From Whalleya microplaca (taxonomy: Eukaryota > Ascomycota > Sordariomycetes > Xylariales > Xylariaceae), in NCBI GenBank assembly GCA_022497155.1, contig MU385717.1:806001-870000 (forward strand): a stretch of DNA of 64,000 nt. Direction: 5' to 3'. How positions within the stretch are numbered: the stretch's first letter is position 1; every line of letters begins with the position of its first letter. The notes under the pieces were generated by a model. It was not told where the DNA came from. It worked only from the letters and a program-made list of their open reading frames with translations, and ran no database searches. A program made the translations under genes and the position numbers. Of this stretch, positions 45,178-57,637 are shown in pieces.

Positions 45178-46143
45178 ATGAAGTATACTACAGCATTACT
45201 ACATCTGATAGCGGCGGCCGATGCCGCCGGAGCAGGAAAATTTCGACGGCAGAGCTGTCCCAACGTACATATTTTTGGTGCGCGCGAGACGACCGCACCT
45301 CCGGGACTCGGAACGGCCTCGATGGTGGTGAACATGGTTCAACAAGCAAATCAGGGCGCAACATCAGAAGCTATCATCTACCCTGCCGCTGGCGGTAACG
45401 TTTACGGGGCGAGCGTCGCCGCCGGTGTGGCTGCGATAACGAACCAGACGAGTACATTCAACCGAATGTGTCCAAACTCGAAGATCGTCATGATTGGGTA
45501 CTCGCAGGTATGCACCTAGATAGTGGGCTTAATTGAGGAGATCGAGAACTGACGGCATACAATCAGGGCGCGCAAATCATAGACGATGCTTTTTGTGGAG
45601 GCCCGGATGGACTCAGCTTGAATACGACGAAAGCCACCATTTCGTCGGGAGTTAGCAGTATGGTTGCTGCCATCATCCTGATGGGCGACCCACGCCATGT
45701 CGATGGCCTGCCTTTCAATGTCGGGAACGCGACAGCAGGCGGAGTAAGTCCTCGCGTATGTACCCGCTAGTAAAGCTCATACTAACTAGACCTAACAGTT
45801 CGCCGCCCGACCTGCTGGGTTCCAGTGTCCGCAGTTCCAAAACATCATCCAGGCATACTGCGATGCAGATGATCCGTTTTGTGCGAAAGGGAACAGCACG
45901 GCAACACATCAGGGTTATGCCAAAGAGTATGGACAAGTTGCACTTGAGTTTGTGCAGAAGCAGCTCAATTCTGGGAGGTCGAATGCGACCACCAGTGGGC
46001 AACCGAATGCTACTGCCACCGGACAGTCAAATACTGCTGCCAATGATCAGACAGACATTAGCACCAGCGGAGCTCCGATAATGACGTTGGGAGGCATGCA
46101 TATGTTGCCTGTATTCATACTTGGGTATCTACTTTTCTTGTAG
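45178..46143 (+). CDS. Cutinase/acetylxylan-esterase-like CE5 hydrolase, likely GPI-anchored
   Basis: Exons 45178-45507, 45567-45743 and 45799-46143, 283 aa. A secreted serine esterase of the CE5 family acting on cutin or acetylated xylan. The nucleophile motif GYSQG (about 107-111) is split by intron 1. The catalytic Asp lies in the disulfide loop YCDADDPFC (about 190) and the His in THQGY (about 206). The N-terminus is signal-like (residues 1-18), followed by a dibasic FRR that may be processed. After the catalytic domain comes an Asn/Thr/Ser-rich stretch (about 222-260) and a hydrophobic C-terminus (MHMLPVFILGYLLFL), as in GPI-anchored proteins. Which substrate it cleaves cannot be told from the sequence. 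Confidence 0.85.
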
Positions 46144-46397
46144 ATCGTTTCAACAGTTTCAAAAGTTTGACTATTTGCTCGTGGTGTGATTTGACAAAAA
46201 AGGGGATATCTTTCCATGCTCGAAATCCCACCAAGGTCTTGATTTATAAGTTTGGATGATGGTTCATTGAACCCTGTAGGGAAAAGAGAGATTACTTGTT
46301 GCATGGAAGCAGAGTCAACCACAGCTCGCGAGTGCCGACGCGGCTTTTCCCGTATTTTATTCCTCCTATTCCAACACACATTCAATCCTGGACCCCC

Positions 46398-46882
46398 CTA
46401 CTGGCCGTCAGGAAGAGGACAGAGGTTGTTCTCGGTCACAAGTTCATCCAATCCTGTGGTACAACCGTAGCAATTGCACATCTTTTCCGTGTCAGCCCCA
46501 GATCGATCCTAGGGACTAGGGGGGAGGTAGGGTACTCACAAGGGCTGGATCATCGACACACTTAAAAATATCGGAAGGGTCTGTACTAGCTCCCTCCCAG
46601 CCAAGGATAATTGCGTTATAACAGCCGGATGCGCTATTGCACTCAGAGTCAGTACTTAGCATTGTACAGACTTGAAGAAAGCTTCCTGTTGATGTAGTTG
46701 CTTCACGCGATGTGAACGGGCTTGGATGGTAATCTCTTCGCTAAAATGAAACCTCAACGGGTTTAATAGAAGGTGCTAAGGTGTATATACTTCATTACCT
46801 CTTCACACTCGTCGATATCACAGGGCCCAACAGCGAAGGTAAAGGAGGCCAAAAAGGCCAGGAGACTGATAGACAGCTGCAT
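46398..46882 (-). CDS. Small secreted cysteine-rich protein (candidate effector)
   Basis: Exons 46882-46799, 46740-46540 and 46481-46398, 122 aa; no exon is long enough to stand out as an ORF. Both introns (58 nt) have good splice sites (GTAATG...TTTTAG; GTGAGT, a GCTGAC branch, AAAAG), and all phases are zero. The first exon is a clean signal peptide (MQLSISLLAFLASFTFAVG). The mature part has ten cysteines, including CDIDEC, SECNSASGC and CNCYGC. I do not recognise the family. Size, secretion and cysteine content fit fungal effectors or cell-surface proteins; the function is unknown. It converges on the CE5 gene, with 254 bp between the two ends. Confidence 0.7.
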
Positions 46883-47618
46883 AGTTTATGTAGGCACAGG
46901 CGCGTGACCACCAATTATATCAATACTTATCATAAATGCCAGATGCTGGCTTCGTTGATAACTGGTGGAATACTGTTGGGGCTAGTCTTTCACGGCATCG
47001 ATGATATATCGTCGCTTCAAGAGGGAAATTTCGGTAGCCAGTGAAACTGGGGGAAGACCAACAGACACACTATCAAAATTCCTTCTTTACATTGCGGGGC
47101 CTACGATATATTTCTATTTCGAAGTCTTGGAGATCCTGGGTCCAGGGCTTCGAAAGTGATAGAGAGAATTTAGGCTAGGAAGTTAATTTGACCAAGTCTG
47201 CTTAAATTAGCCAAGCTGCAAGTCTTATGATACAAGGCAAATGCATGTTGCATATCAAATTCGGCAATGAAGTGAAAGAGATAATTACAATGTATCTTCT
47301 ATCCTTCAGACTTTTCTGATCATTGGAATAATTGGTTTAGGACAAGCTATTTAACCATAATTTTCGCTTTATCATATCTGGAAGATATCTAGTGAGGTCG
47401 ATTACGCTTAATAAGACTCGAGTCACTTAGTCGACGTTTACATAGTTAGTTTAACATTAGGCTCAATATCACAACATTACCCGTGATTCGGACTGTTTTG
47501 TTGATGGATGTGAATCCCATAATACTTCCTGGTGTTCCTATGGACTAACTAAATGAAATCCGTCAAGACTGCCCGAAACCAAACCAGCCAATACCAGTTT
47601 AGTGCAATAATTCTTAAT
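46883..47618. other. Intergenic, no gene seen
   Basis: Between the start of the cysteine-rich gene and the end of the second AAA+ gene. AT-rich, with no supported ORF or repeat. Confidence 0.5.
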
Positions 47619-49801
47619 CTAACCTTCAACACTATCTAATACCTCTAGAGCTTGTACGCGCTTATTGGCAAGCATGTATAAGCGATCCATTGGTACCTTT
47701 CCGCCGCTCTTGAGCGAAAGCAGCTGAGCACTCTTGATAAGGTTCTTGATCTCGCGACCATTGAGGCTAAGCTGGGAGAGCTTCTCGAGTGAACCATCCA
47801 TGTTTTCAAACTTCTCACGTCCCGCACGGTCGATAAAGTTCTCCCATACCCGACGACGAGCCTCAGGGGTGAGGTCATCGTATCGCAGGAATAGATCAAC
47901 ACGGGATTGGAAGGCGTGGTCGATACTCGAGATCCGATTAGTGGTGAGAAACAAAGTCCCTGCATAATACTCAAGCTTCCGAAGGAAGATGGAGACGAGC
48001 TCGTTTCTTGCGAGAGATTCGTTGGTTCTAGTACCAAGGAAAACGTCTGCCTCGTCCAGGAGGAGCATAGCATCCCACATGCGACAGAGTTCAAGAGCAC
48101 GTTCTAGAGCCTTCTCCACATCCGCGGGTTTAGTGCCAAGATCGCCTGCGCTCATGGAGTACAAGGGAACTCGAGATCTTTCGGCAACAGCTTCAGCCGT
48201 GAAAGTCTTTCCTACACCCGGGGGGCCGAACATGAGGATGATGAGACCACGACCCTTGTCAGGAATGAAATCATCAAAGCTATCCCTTGAAAGGCTCTTG
48301 TTCTCGACGAATGACCAAGCGAGCTCTTTCTCTCCATTCGGAAGCACAAGTTTTTCGAATGCCTCGTCATTCCAGGTCATATCTTTGAGTTCGTCTATCC
48401 GCAGCTCACACCAATCCTTAGATTTGAGGTCAAAGCCCTTGAGCCAAGGAGTTGTCAGTAGAAGATGCTCTTCACTGAGCGGACGAAGGTCCTCAGGTCG
48501 CTCCGCTGGACCCACGGAGGTTGAATTGACCTCAGGTAGAGCGGCCGTGAACTTAGACTCATAAGCTGTGTCAGAAATTTCAGTTTCTTCAGCTGTGTCT
48601 ATGTTTGCATGTGCATCTTCTTCATAGAGCGATCTAAGCTTTGGTTTGACGATATTGCAGCTGCGATAATAGGCGTACGCGTCGACACAAACCTTGCCAG
48701 CTACCTATATAAAGTGAGCAATTCATATCACAAGCAGAGCATGGACATCGACTTACTGGTTGGTACGTGGGATGTTTTGTCTCAAGGGTTACCTTAGTAC
48801 CGCTCGACACCATGAATCGAAAGCCACGAAGACGCTGAAATTCGCGTCCTCGTTCAATCATGCTTTCCCTGATGCCAGCTTCGTCGTTGTGGAACGATAT
48901 CGGAAAGACAGGTAACGCAATGACGCGACAATATCCCTCGAAAGCCAAGATAGATACTGTAGTTGTTGCGTAACCACTACTTTCTCCATTCCAGTCGATA
49001 TATTCCATATCAATTATCCAAGCCCCTATGATTCCCTCACGTCTATTTCCCTCACGCTCTTTGTACTTGACCACTCGGCAGATTGTGTCAACACCGTAAA
49101 ACTTTGTTTGTACTAACGATCTGGGCGGGAAAATCTGCCATACATCTTCAAACTTGACTTTGCCCGTTGCTCTAGTTTTGGCCAGCGACACAACGGAAGA
49201 ATCGAGAACGGGCTTCAGGAAGGTTAGCAACGCTGACGCTGCATTCTTGACGACAGGATCCGTGGCTTGGTCCTGATACTCGTTAAGCTCATCCCAGCGA
49301 TGAACAAGTGGCATAAAAGGGGGTTTGAAGGTCCAATTCTCAATTTCAAGGTCGAGGTCTTGATAATCCTTAAGAACATCGGCAAGGACTTTCTTCATAC
49401 TGTGATATTCTGGTTAGCATCTCCTCTTCTCAAGCAGCTTGAGATTAACTAGTGGTTCTTGGACAGCTCTAGGAGTACCCAATGCCTGAACATGCTCTAT
49501 CAGGTGCTCCGTGATCTCGAATTTAGTAAAAGGGGTGAAAAGAGACTCGGGATATTGCTTACGATGGATCTTGAATTGTAATGGACTGAGTCACCCAGTG
49601 CTTCTTTTGATACTTGTGACGATGGATGATAGGAACATCTGTAGTGCGGATCTTCAAATCCGCTTCATCGGCGTCCACATTATCAAACTCGGACCAGCGT
49701 TCTGGACAAGAGTCGTAAGTGCAAATGTGCTGATACCAATTGCTGATAGGTTTGGAGGAACGACCAAGCTTGGAAGCTTCAGCGGCATCTGGGATATTCA
49801 T
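47619..49801 (-). CDS. AAA+ ATPase with N-terminal DUF7025-like domain (copy 2)
   Basis: Exons 49801-49563, 49399-48757 and 48704-47619, 655 aa. Introns are 163 and 52 nt, the latter with a perfect GTAAGT donor. The N-terminus carries WYQHICTYDSCPERWSEFD, a DUF7025-type domain (FKPPFMPLVHRWDELNEYQD, VWQIFPPRSLV) and CVDAYAYYR. The ATPase domain has Walker A GPPGVGKT (about 453-460), Walker B LLLDEADVFLG, sensor-1 LFLTTNR, an Arg region (FQSRVDLFLRYDDL) and lid motif LNGREIKNLIKSAQ. All ATPase residues look intact. It shares architecture with 23012-25374 but differs in sequence and exon number, so it is an old paralogue, not a recent duplicate. The cellular role of the family is not established. 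Confidence 0.85.
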
Positions 49802-52407
49802 AGCACGCGGAGCGATCGTGTCGCGGCTGAGGTCTTGCTTGTGATTGCTGAGGGGGCTCTGCTTGACGACCTCAACTTGAAAGTGTTCAGATCCGGAGTG
49901 ATCCCTACTATCCTCGCTTCCTACTGAGGACTCAAGTTAGATTTATATAACTTCGCAAACATGAAAGAGGTCGTCAAGAAAACCCTTGACTGGAAAAAGA
50001 ACTTACAAAGTGGTGCCATGTTGGACTAAAGATACCTAGACCTTTCTTGCAGGGCTCTAGAAGCAACTCTGAAGGGACAAGTTCGTTTGACAGGCTTTAA
50101 CAAGTCTCCGGCGTACAAACATAAGCAAAGACGAGCTAGAGAGTAGCAACTTAGTAACGAGAAGATGATAAAGAGAGAAGGTAGGCATCAAGTTACCATG
50201 TAGACGCACCCATATAAATATACACTCTGCATCCAACTTTTGAAAACCAAATGAAGGTCTGAGGCTGAATTGATGAACCGCGAGGCAGACCTAAGGCTGC
50301 CTCAATACGGTAGGCAGTTGAACATAGGTGACATTGCATTACATCGCCTATTACTTTCGGAGAAGCCAACAGCACATAACAGCCGTCCGACTGTGTCAGG
50401 CAACGAGCTACAAAGCTATTGCAGCTAACTGCTGTTGAGTTTGGCCAATCATGGTGTTGACTATGTGTGGGATCAATTGAAGCTCTACATATGGAAAATA
50501 CAGGGTGTTTCCAACGCTCCGATACATTGCCTGCCCGAATCAGATTGTTACCTGTTTAGGGAGGGAAAATCCTCGAACACGTAGAAACTACTAGGTACCG
50601 AAGACTGTTCTTCGTGTCCTAACAGGGATCATTCATGTAGCTACGCATATGTAAATATCACTAGGGCACCAAAAAGAAAAGAATTTTGTTAAAACATGTA
50701 CATCAGACCGTGCAGAAAATGAAGGTGCCAAAGAACTGTTACTTATACCTACATAAGGCTTGCCAGCATGCTAAGCCTCTTTTTCCAGTGGATGTGACAT
50801 CTAAGAGATAGTGGACCTTTTCAGAAATGCACGGACCAGGATGCAGTTGACTCATCTAAGATAAGCCACAAAGGGGCTTGTCGCTTGCATCTAACTTGTG
50901 TATAAACTCGTATACCAACTTTGATACCATGTAGGTCATGTAGATCTCGTTCGAAAGGTAGCTGGCGTCAGATTTCAAAAGAGTACTCATAAGTATGTTC
51001 CTTTACTTAGAACCAACATGCTTCTGCATATGTAGTTGCCTTAAGATGATTCATTGACTCGGCAATTGATCAAGCCCTTTCATACTAGATTCTGTTCGTG
51101 AGAGGGACCCGCAGTCAGCAGTCCCAATACATCTATCCATTCAGCGCCGCACATCAACATATCACTCTCTCGCTATGTTGGCTCATTCTGTTTCTATGCT
51201 GCTATTCATAATACACGAAATATTTCAGAAATAACATCAAAATGTACAAGTATATGATATTACACTACGCAAATACGGTATGTCATATAGCTTCTCTAGT
51301 TCTGGGGTCGAACAACTGTTTTATTTTTTTATGTTACATATATGGCATTCGCATAAGGTTCTGGTACTGTTTTTACCAAATGTAGTCTAGCATTTACCAG
51401 ACCACTGCGCTTCATATATTTATTCAAGTATGTGTTCGAGTCAACCTGTAAATATGCTGTTGTATTAATTAACTTGTATCTGGACATCCTGTTGAGTCTC
51501 TAAAACTTAGTGTAAGTTGCTGATGCTTACATGTTGAAAATATTTACGTAATTGTGCAACGAAAAGATTCATTTGCTAATACCGCGTTCTGATGTTATAC
51601 AAGGCGTTCCTTAGAAGCTAATCTATAGGTTTTACCTCGATAATAATAGTCAATACATTGCATTTCGTTATTGAAGATAGTTTGATGTTGATATAATGAT
51701 ACGTGAAATGTCTTCAGGGCAGTTTTTGTCTCTTGTTCTTTATTAGTTAATGGCGACATATTATACCTATTTATAAATATAGCAGAAAATACTCAAACCT
51801 GAATTACTTGTGAAATATCTGTTACTGAGCCCAGAAATAGATAGAGCGATATTGTCTGCATATTACAGCGATGTCGTGTCGCAGTACTTAGTTAGCCACT
51901 GTTGTGCAGCACCCCGATTACAAGGTTGATTGCTACGAGGGCCACTATTCTCGTACATGGATTTCTGCTTCCGCAATAACAGATATACAAGCTTGAGTGC
52001 ATTCTAGATTGTCACACACATATATGTATTGAGAGTGAGCTTAGCTATGGTGAGGGAATCTCTACAAAAGATGATCACAAGGTTTATAATAAGCAACAGC
52101 TCAGACGTCCGAAGCTTGAAGCCATCCAACGATTACAGAGCAAGATAAATATGCCGAGACGGGAAGTTAGTTAATAAGGGCTTCCTACTTGATTGAATGA
52201 CCATTGAAAATGGGCCAATGTAAGCGTGGTTAAGACGGATTTTTTTATTTTTTATCTATGTGCTCCAACCTAATGATAATACGTCTGGACTAGAAGCAAT
52301 CCCCACTCGGGCTCAGGAATAATCTAAGAGTGCCATTTTCACATAATCACTGTCTTGGACTTATATTGATTTTACTCTTTTGATTCTCGGTGGCCAGAGG
52401 CCCTTCG
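49802..52407. other. Long intergenic region, no gene seen
   Basis: The first part is the upstream region of the AAA+ gene; a plus-strand ORF at 49511-49927 there is the antisense shadow of its first exon. The rest (50.0-52.4 kb) is AT-rich with no ORF above about 60 codons, no repeat pairs and no recognisable RNA gene. Confidence 0.5.
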
Positions 52408-52914
52408 TTAATTCTCCAATTTCTTGCCAGGCATACTGTCGGTCTTCTCCTTCTTCCTTTTCAAGATCTCCTCTTCCTCTTGTCGGAGCTCGGCATCAAC
52501 CTGTGCGCCCCTCGAAGGCTGATTTCCGTGCATTGTGGCCTGTTTCACCTAAGTTAGAGCGCAGATTAAGTAGTTCCTCGTGCGATGACATACGGCATAT
52601 GTAGGGTCCGTCTTGTATCGTTCATTGACACGTCCCTGGATCTGTGATCGTGGAAGTTAGAACTAGAGGACATTAAGCACGGTCCTATCGCGGCTTACAT
52701 CCTCATCAAGCATTTTGTTCATCGCCTTATTTCTATCCTCTAAAAGACATCAGCACCGCTCATACGTAGAGAAGGCGGTCTCCTGAGACTAACTGGGCAT
52801 GTAACCCTCGGCATTAATGTTGTGGTGTTTCTGTTCAGTCGCAACACTTGAACTCTCAAAATTGCGCTGGTCGCCGTCCTCGTATAGGTTTGCGAACCCG
52901 TGGTTGCCAGCCAT
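52408..52914 (-). CDS. Small hydrophilic protein, four exons, family not recognised
   Basis: Exons 52914-52794, 52739-52699, 52641-52594 and 52548-52408, 116 aa. Three short introns (54, 57, 45 nt) have GT...AG ends and join in frame. The start is MAGNHGFANLYEDGDQRNFE. A middle repeat-like part follows (KDRNKAMNKMLDED, then RVNERYKTDPTYA), and the C-terminus is highly charged (ELRQEEEEILKRKKEKTDS, ending MPGKKLEN). There are no cysteines, signal peptide or membrane segment. It looks like the small disordered, stress- or conidiation-associated proteins of filamentous fungi, but that is impression rather than a family match. Confidence 0.65.
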
Positions 52915-53428
52915 ATTGGGTTATTCAAGGTCAGATTTGCACGGTAATAATTTAGTTAATACGGTAAGACCCGATTTGATATCGTAAAATTTCAATACCA
53001 CAATGAAAATGACAATTGCCTGTGTCATGCAAAGACTTTCTATATAAATTCCTGGGCTACATGTGTTACGTCTGCTCCTGCGACTCCTGTGTCATTATTA
53101 CGCCATACCTGGAGCAGTTTCTCCGTACGTAGCCTCTCTTCAAGTTGTATGACCTCGAAGCATTACCTAGAACTGCCATTGAGTACCTGATCTGTTCATC
53201 TATCAATAAAGTGAGTACATGCATGCAGGTAGCAATCTTTCTACTCGTGTATCACCTGTATGATCTCAGAGACATCGATGAATGATGTCATATGGTGCGA
53301 TCACGGTTTGACAACGTCGCATCCGCGCGGAGTCGACTGGGCCCTTTCATACTTCGTCGCAAGTGAGGTCTTCAAATATTCAGCTCATCGCTGTTAGATT
53401 TATATGCTCTAAAAGAGAATCATTCAAG
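52915..53428. other. Divergent promoter region
   Basis: Lies between the divergent small hydrophilic protein gene and the aldo-keto reductase gene. No repeat or extra coding evidence. Confidence 0.5.
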
Positions 53429-54567
53429 ATGTCATTCATATTAAGAGCATTATCCGCAGCGTCGGTCTTTGCTATCGCCTTGTACGTCTTCCTACCCCAT
53501 TGGAGGCCCCCGCTCGCATCAGAAAGCCCTGCCACAAGCATACGCGACATACCTCCATTTGGGTTGGGCACTTGGCTTTCTGATAGGGAAAAGGTGATGC
53601 ATTCATGTCGAGACGAAATGACATTGCCAGTTCACTGATAGTCTCATAGGTTGCACATGCCGTGGAATACGCATTAGCGTCCGGCTACAATCACATTGAT
53701 GCAGCTCTCATTTATCGTAAGAAATCGCTTGCTGAATCATACTTTTAACATACTTGAAGACTGATGAGGTATTTAGGTAATGAGGACCAAACCGGTAAAG
53801 GGATTGCAGCATCTAAGGTCGCGCGAGATGATATATGGGTAACCAGCAAGTTGTGGAATGCGCATCACCGCCCACATGAAGCAACAGCGGCAATCAAAAA
53901 GTCAATATCGGACCTTGGTGTCAAATACCTAGATTTGTACCTCATCCACTGGCCAGTGGCCTTTGTTCCCGGCGAAGGAACCAAACTGGACGAAGGGACG
54001 TCAATTTTCGACACATGGAGAGCAATGGAGAGCTTCGTGAGAGCGAATCTGACGCGGCATATTGGCATCTCCAATTTCGCTAGGAAAGACGTGGAAGCAA
54101 TTATGCACATGTGCGAGATCTGTCCATATGCACATGAGTTTGAGACCCACCCCTATCTACAGCAGCAACGATTCGTGGATTTCCACAATGAAATTGGCGT
54201 CAAGGTCATCTCGTACTCGCCCCTCGCAAATACCAACCCGATATATGATAAGGGTATTAGGCCCATTTTGGAAGATCCATTCTGGACCGATCTAGCTGCA
54301 AAGAAGAATGCTACAGTTGTACAAGCCGTGCTTGCTTGGGGCGTTCAGAGAGGCACCACCGTGATTCCTAAGAGCGTACACGAGAAGTACATCGACGAAA
54401 ATTTAAACGCGTTAGATGTTAGTTTCAACGATGAGGAGATGACGGCCATTTCGCACGAAGATAAGAAGGCACGGATGAACAACCCAGGGAAAAGCTGGGG
54501 AGTGAAGCTCTTTGCGGACTTAGATGACCCTACGAAGTTCGATGACATCAAGGGCGAGGAGTTATGA
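53429..54567 (+). CDS. Aldo-keto reductase with N-terminal membrane anchor or signal
   Basis: Exons 53429-53593, 53650-53716 and 53777-54567, 340 aa. An NAD(P)H-dependent (alpha/beta)8 oxidoreductase for carbonyl substrates. The catalytic tetrad is visible: Asp and Tyr in GYNHIDAALIYRNE (across intron 2), Lys in WVTSKLWN and His in LIHWPV. ISNFARKDVEAI and the cofactor loop TVIPKSVHEKY are intact. It starts with a hydrophobic segment (residues 4-22, LRALSAASVFAIALYVFLP) absent from cytosolic family members, so it is probably held at or passes through the ER membrane. An in-frame ATG-led extension to 53363 is possible but less likely. The substrate is unknown. Confidence 0.85.
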
Positions 54568-55384
54568 ATCGGGTCAAATCAAAACGTTGTAAAATGTACT
54601 GTCGCAAAAACGACGCCGCAATTGCTGCACAGCAATTATGCCTGATATATCATATACCCCGCGACATATAGCCAATCAATCCTGGTATCAAAAACATAGC
54701 CGGACGGCATTTATATAACCTACATAGTTCGCGAATTCGTAGCTATCTGCTTATAGTTTCCTCGGCCAGGATATTCTTCAAGGGTTGATACTGACAAGCC
54801 TATGTTCGCTTGCAAGTCGTTAAGTAGGGAGAGGAAATTGGTACGCTAAAAATATTCGTGCCAGCGGGTCCGACTCTACATTATGCCTATAAATGGCGTG
54901 ACTTTGTGTGTACCCGACGAGTCTCATGTAAGACAGTTTGTATCTTTTGAGGAATATTTGGAATTGTAGTGTCACTTCGAGGGTCACGACATTAGCTTTA
55001 CGCCACTAGTGGAGATATATCAAGACACTGCAGCCAGATCACACAAAGCTCAAGTCTTAGTATGCTAGAATCCACGGGCTATCATCGGCTCATACACGAA
55101 AAATATAGAGTTTGATAGCGGCCGAGTCTTAGTGGTATGCCCAATGCAGATACCGACAGTCTTATTTAGTCAAATCCCGAAAGCTTGCAAATGCTTCTTC
55201 AAGTCATAGTAAACCGTACTGTTGGTGCTATTATGAGAAAACCCAGGCTCCATATGACAGGCAGATGTCACTCTTATCATAGAACAGCCACTACATGTAC
55301 AGGAGATCAATACATCTGATGGCTCCTTTTCAACGCGTACAGTCTAGAGACTTCTACAAGCTTGGCACGGTAACACAGCTCCAA
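54568..55384. other. Intergenic, no gene seen
   Basis: 3' flank of the aldo-keto reductase gene up to the Fot1-like transposon. No coding or repeat signal. Confidence 0.5.
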
Positions 55385-55386
55385 TA

Positions 55387-55432
55387 CCATGGATCCCGAC
55401 CATTCGGGACACCCTAGGTGCCGGGACCGCAA
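55387..55432. repeat. Left TIR of the Fot1-like element
   Basis: 46 bp starting CCATGGATCCCGACC and ending GGGACCGCAA. Exact reverse complement of 57590-57635. Confidence 0.95.
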
Positions 55433-57589
55433 TAACTAAATTCCGCCATATAAAAGTCACTATATTCAAATAACAATAGAAAATCAACAACTTGTTTAAA
55501 ATAAAAATAAAAATTACCGTTTAACAGCATTTTTCTTGATTAGTTTGTTAGTCTATTTGGCATTTTGATTATCCTACCTAAACGAGTTTGTTTTGTAGGT
55601 GTAAATAGGACCTAAATAAAAGAATCTTCCTCGGAATCCTCCTCCTCGGAATCTTTCTCTTCTATATTATCCATAATAACTATAATTTTCTCTTAAATAT
55701 TATTTACAGCTTTATTGTCTTTTTGTTTCTCTTTCCAGATCTTTTAAAATGTCTAAAAGTGTTAGTTTAAATTAGAAACTCGCCGTTTTTTTCTCTTTAG
55801 TTTCAAGCGTTTAACCTCCTTTTTCAAACGCTCAATTTCCCTATCTCTCAATAATAAATTTATATTTAACTCTTTTATACAATTAGTAAGCTTGCAGATC
55901 TTATAACTAAAACCTGGTATATATTTTTTAATTAAATCTCTAATTTAACGCCTTATAGCTAGTATAAAAATTATATCTATATAAGCTTGCTAAAATTTAG
56001 TTATATTTACCTCCTCTTTATTTTATTAAATCTTTAGATAACTTAAAACCTTTTTTTTTAATATTAGCCAGTTTTTTATAACTCTAAAGCCAGAGCAGAT
56101 ATTCCTTATAATTAAAGCCTTACTCCTAGCTTAGGCATAAATCCTTATAAAATTTAGTTTATCTACCGGAGCTAAATTAATCTAATAGTTATATTTTTCT
56201 AACAGATCTCGATATCGGCATTTAAGCTAATTAAAAGGACTATTATCTAATAGTTAAAAGCCGTGAGAAATATATGCTAAAAGGAAGCAAAAAAAAATAT
56301 TATGCTTAAAGCAAATAGTTATAAAGGTATTTTAGTTAAGTAAGGTTAGTTATATATTTTAATATTAGCCTATAATAAATTTAAAAAAAATCGGAAAAAT
56401 ATAAAACCAATTAAAATAAATAAAAAATCGAATAAACTTACTGTCCTATAACTTTTATATCTATTAAAAATAATCAGCCGTAATTTTATTCGGTTATTAG
56501 TAAAAGGCTCGGTTTGAGATATAAACACCTGCTTAAGTCAGTTGACAGCAATCCTATTATTAATCCAACCCTTTTCTGAAATAATATAATGCCAAAAAGC
56601 TGTTTTCTTAAATTCTTTTGTAAACCAGATTATTTAAAGCTTTTTGCCTTTAAAAATAATACCTGGTTTAAAAGTAATGCCAATTACGCTAACGCATTTA
56701 AGAAAAAAGATCTACATACGGCTTTAAGGGCTTTTTAAAAACGCTCGTTTTATTGCTAAATTACCCAAAACTAAACAATCGAAACCTAGAGCACGTAATT
56801 AGTATTTTAACGCTAAATTTCGATAATAAAAGCTTATATACTATATGTAGCTATTAAGCTACCTTTATTTATATTATAAGTCAGCTTAAGAGAAATAAAG
56901 CTATATCTACTTTCTCGAACTTAGAAATACTAGTTAACAGCTTTTAAAGTAAATAAATTAAAGCGTAAAGCTTTAACTTTCTGCCTAATTTTAGTTAATA
57001 TCGAAAGATTACGTTACGTAAAGCCCTAGGTCCAGTTTTTGCCTAAAAGAGCTGGAGCATTAGCTATAACGCGTACAATAATACATACATTCGAATATAA
57101 AGGGGCATAACCTAATACTTCCTAATTAAAAATCTATTTAGCAAGCCGTTTTTTTTATTGTTTTGTAAAGTAATTGCCGTAATTAGATTTAGTTGCTAAT
57201 ATCCTGCCGTAAATACGTACGGAAAAGGTCGATTATAAAATACCTTATTTCTAACCTAATATACGAACTAACAAATTATTTTCTTAAATATTTATAACGG
57301 CTATAGCTATATCTATATCTATATAAAAAGGCATCGTAATCGGGGGTTGTAATATTAAGATATCTGGTATTAAAATTAAGGTAGGTGGAAAGATAATATA
57401 TACGCGAAAAGACATCTTATTAATGGTTTTAATTAATTGCCTTCCGCCACTCGAAAAAATTTGGAAAAAAAATATATTAATATTTAAGTAATTATCTAAA
57501 GCCATAAAAACTCTCGTTTTATTATATTAAATTTTAGCCAAGAAATGTGTAAGTAAAAGTGGAGGGTTTTATATAGTAATCGCTGATTT

Positions 57590-57635
57590 TTGCGGTCCCG
57601 GCACCTAGGGTGTCCCGAATGGTCGGGATCCATGG
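57590..57635. repeat. Right TIR of the Fot1-like element
   Basis: 46 bp, exact inverted copy of the left TIR and followed by the TA duplication. Both TIRs keep CpA sites unmutated, although the sequence between them is heavily decayed. Confidence 0.95.
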
Positions 57636-57637
57636 TA

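Larger units (their letters stand above)
55387..57635 (-). mobile_element. Fot1/Pogo-type DNA transposon, RIP-decayed interior
   Basis: 2249 bp bounded by perfect 46-bp terminal inverted repeats and a TA target duplication (55385-55386, 57636-57637). On the minus strand about 56400-56600 still reads GWINNRIAVN, LKQVFISQTEPFTNNRIKL and RLIIFNRYKS, matching the Pogo/Fot1 DDE transposase block GWTNNExGxxWLKxxFxPHT...LLILDGHxSH. The DG of the catalytic LDGH has become NR-like and stops abound, so it cannot encode an active transposase. The interior is strongly AT-rich with TA excess, while the TIRs keep normal composition. Confidence 0.85.

Noticed and set aside
49511..49927. 138-codon plus-strand ORF
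   Set aside because: Antisense to the first exon of the second AAA+ gene, whose translation is conserved.
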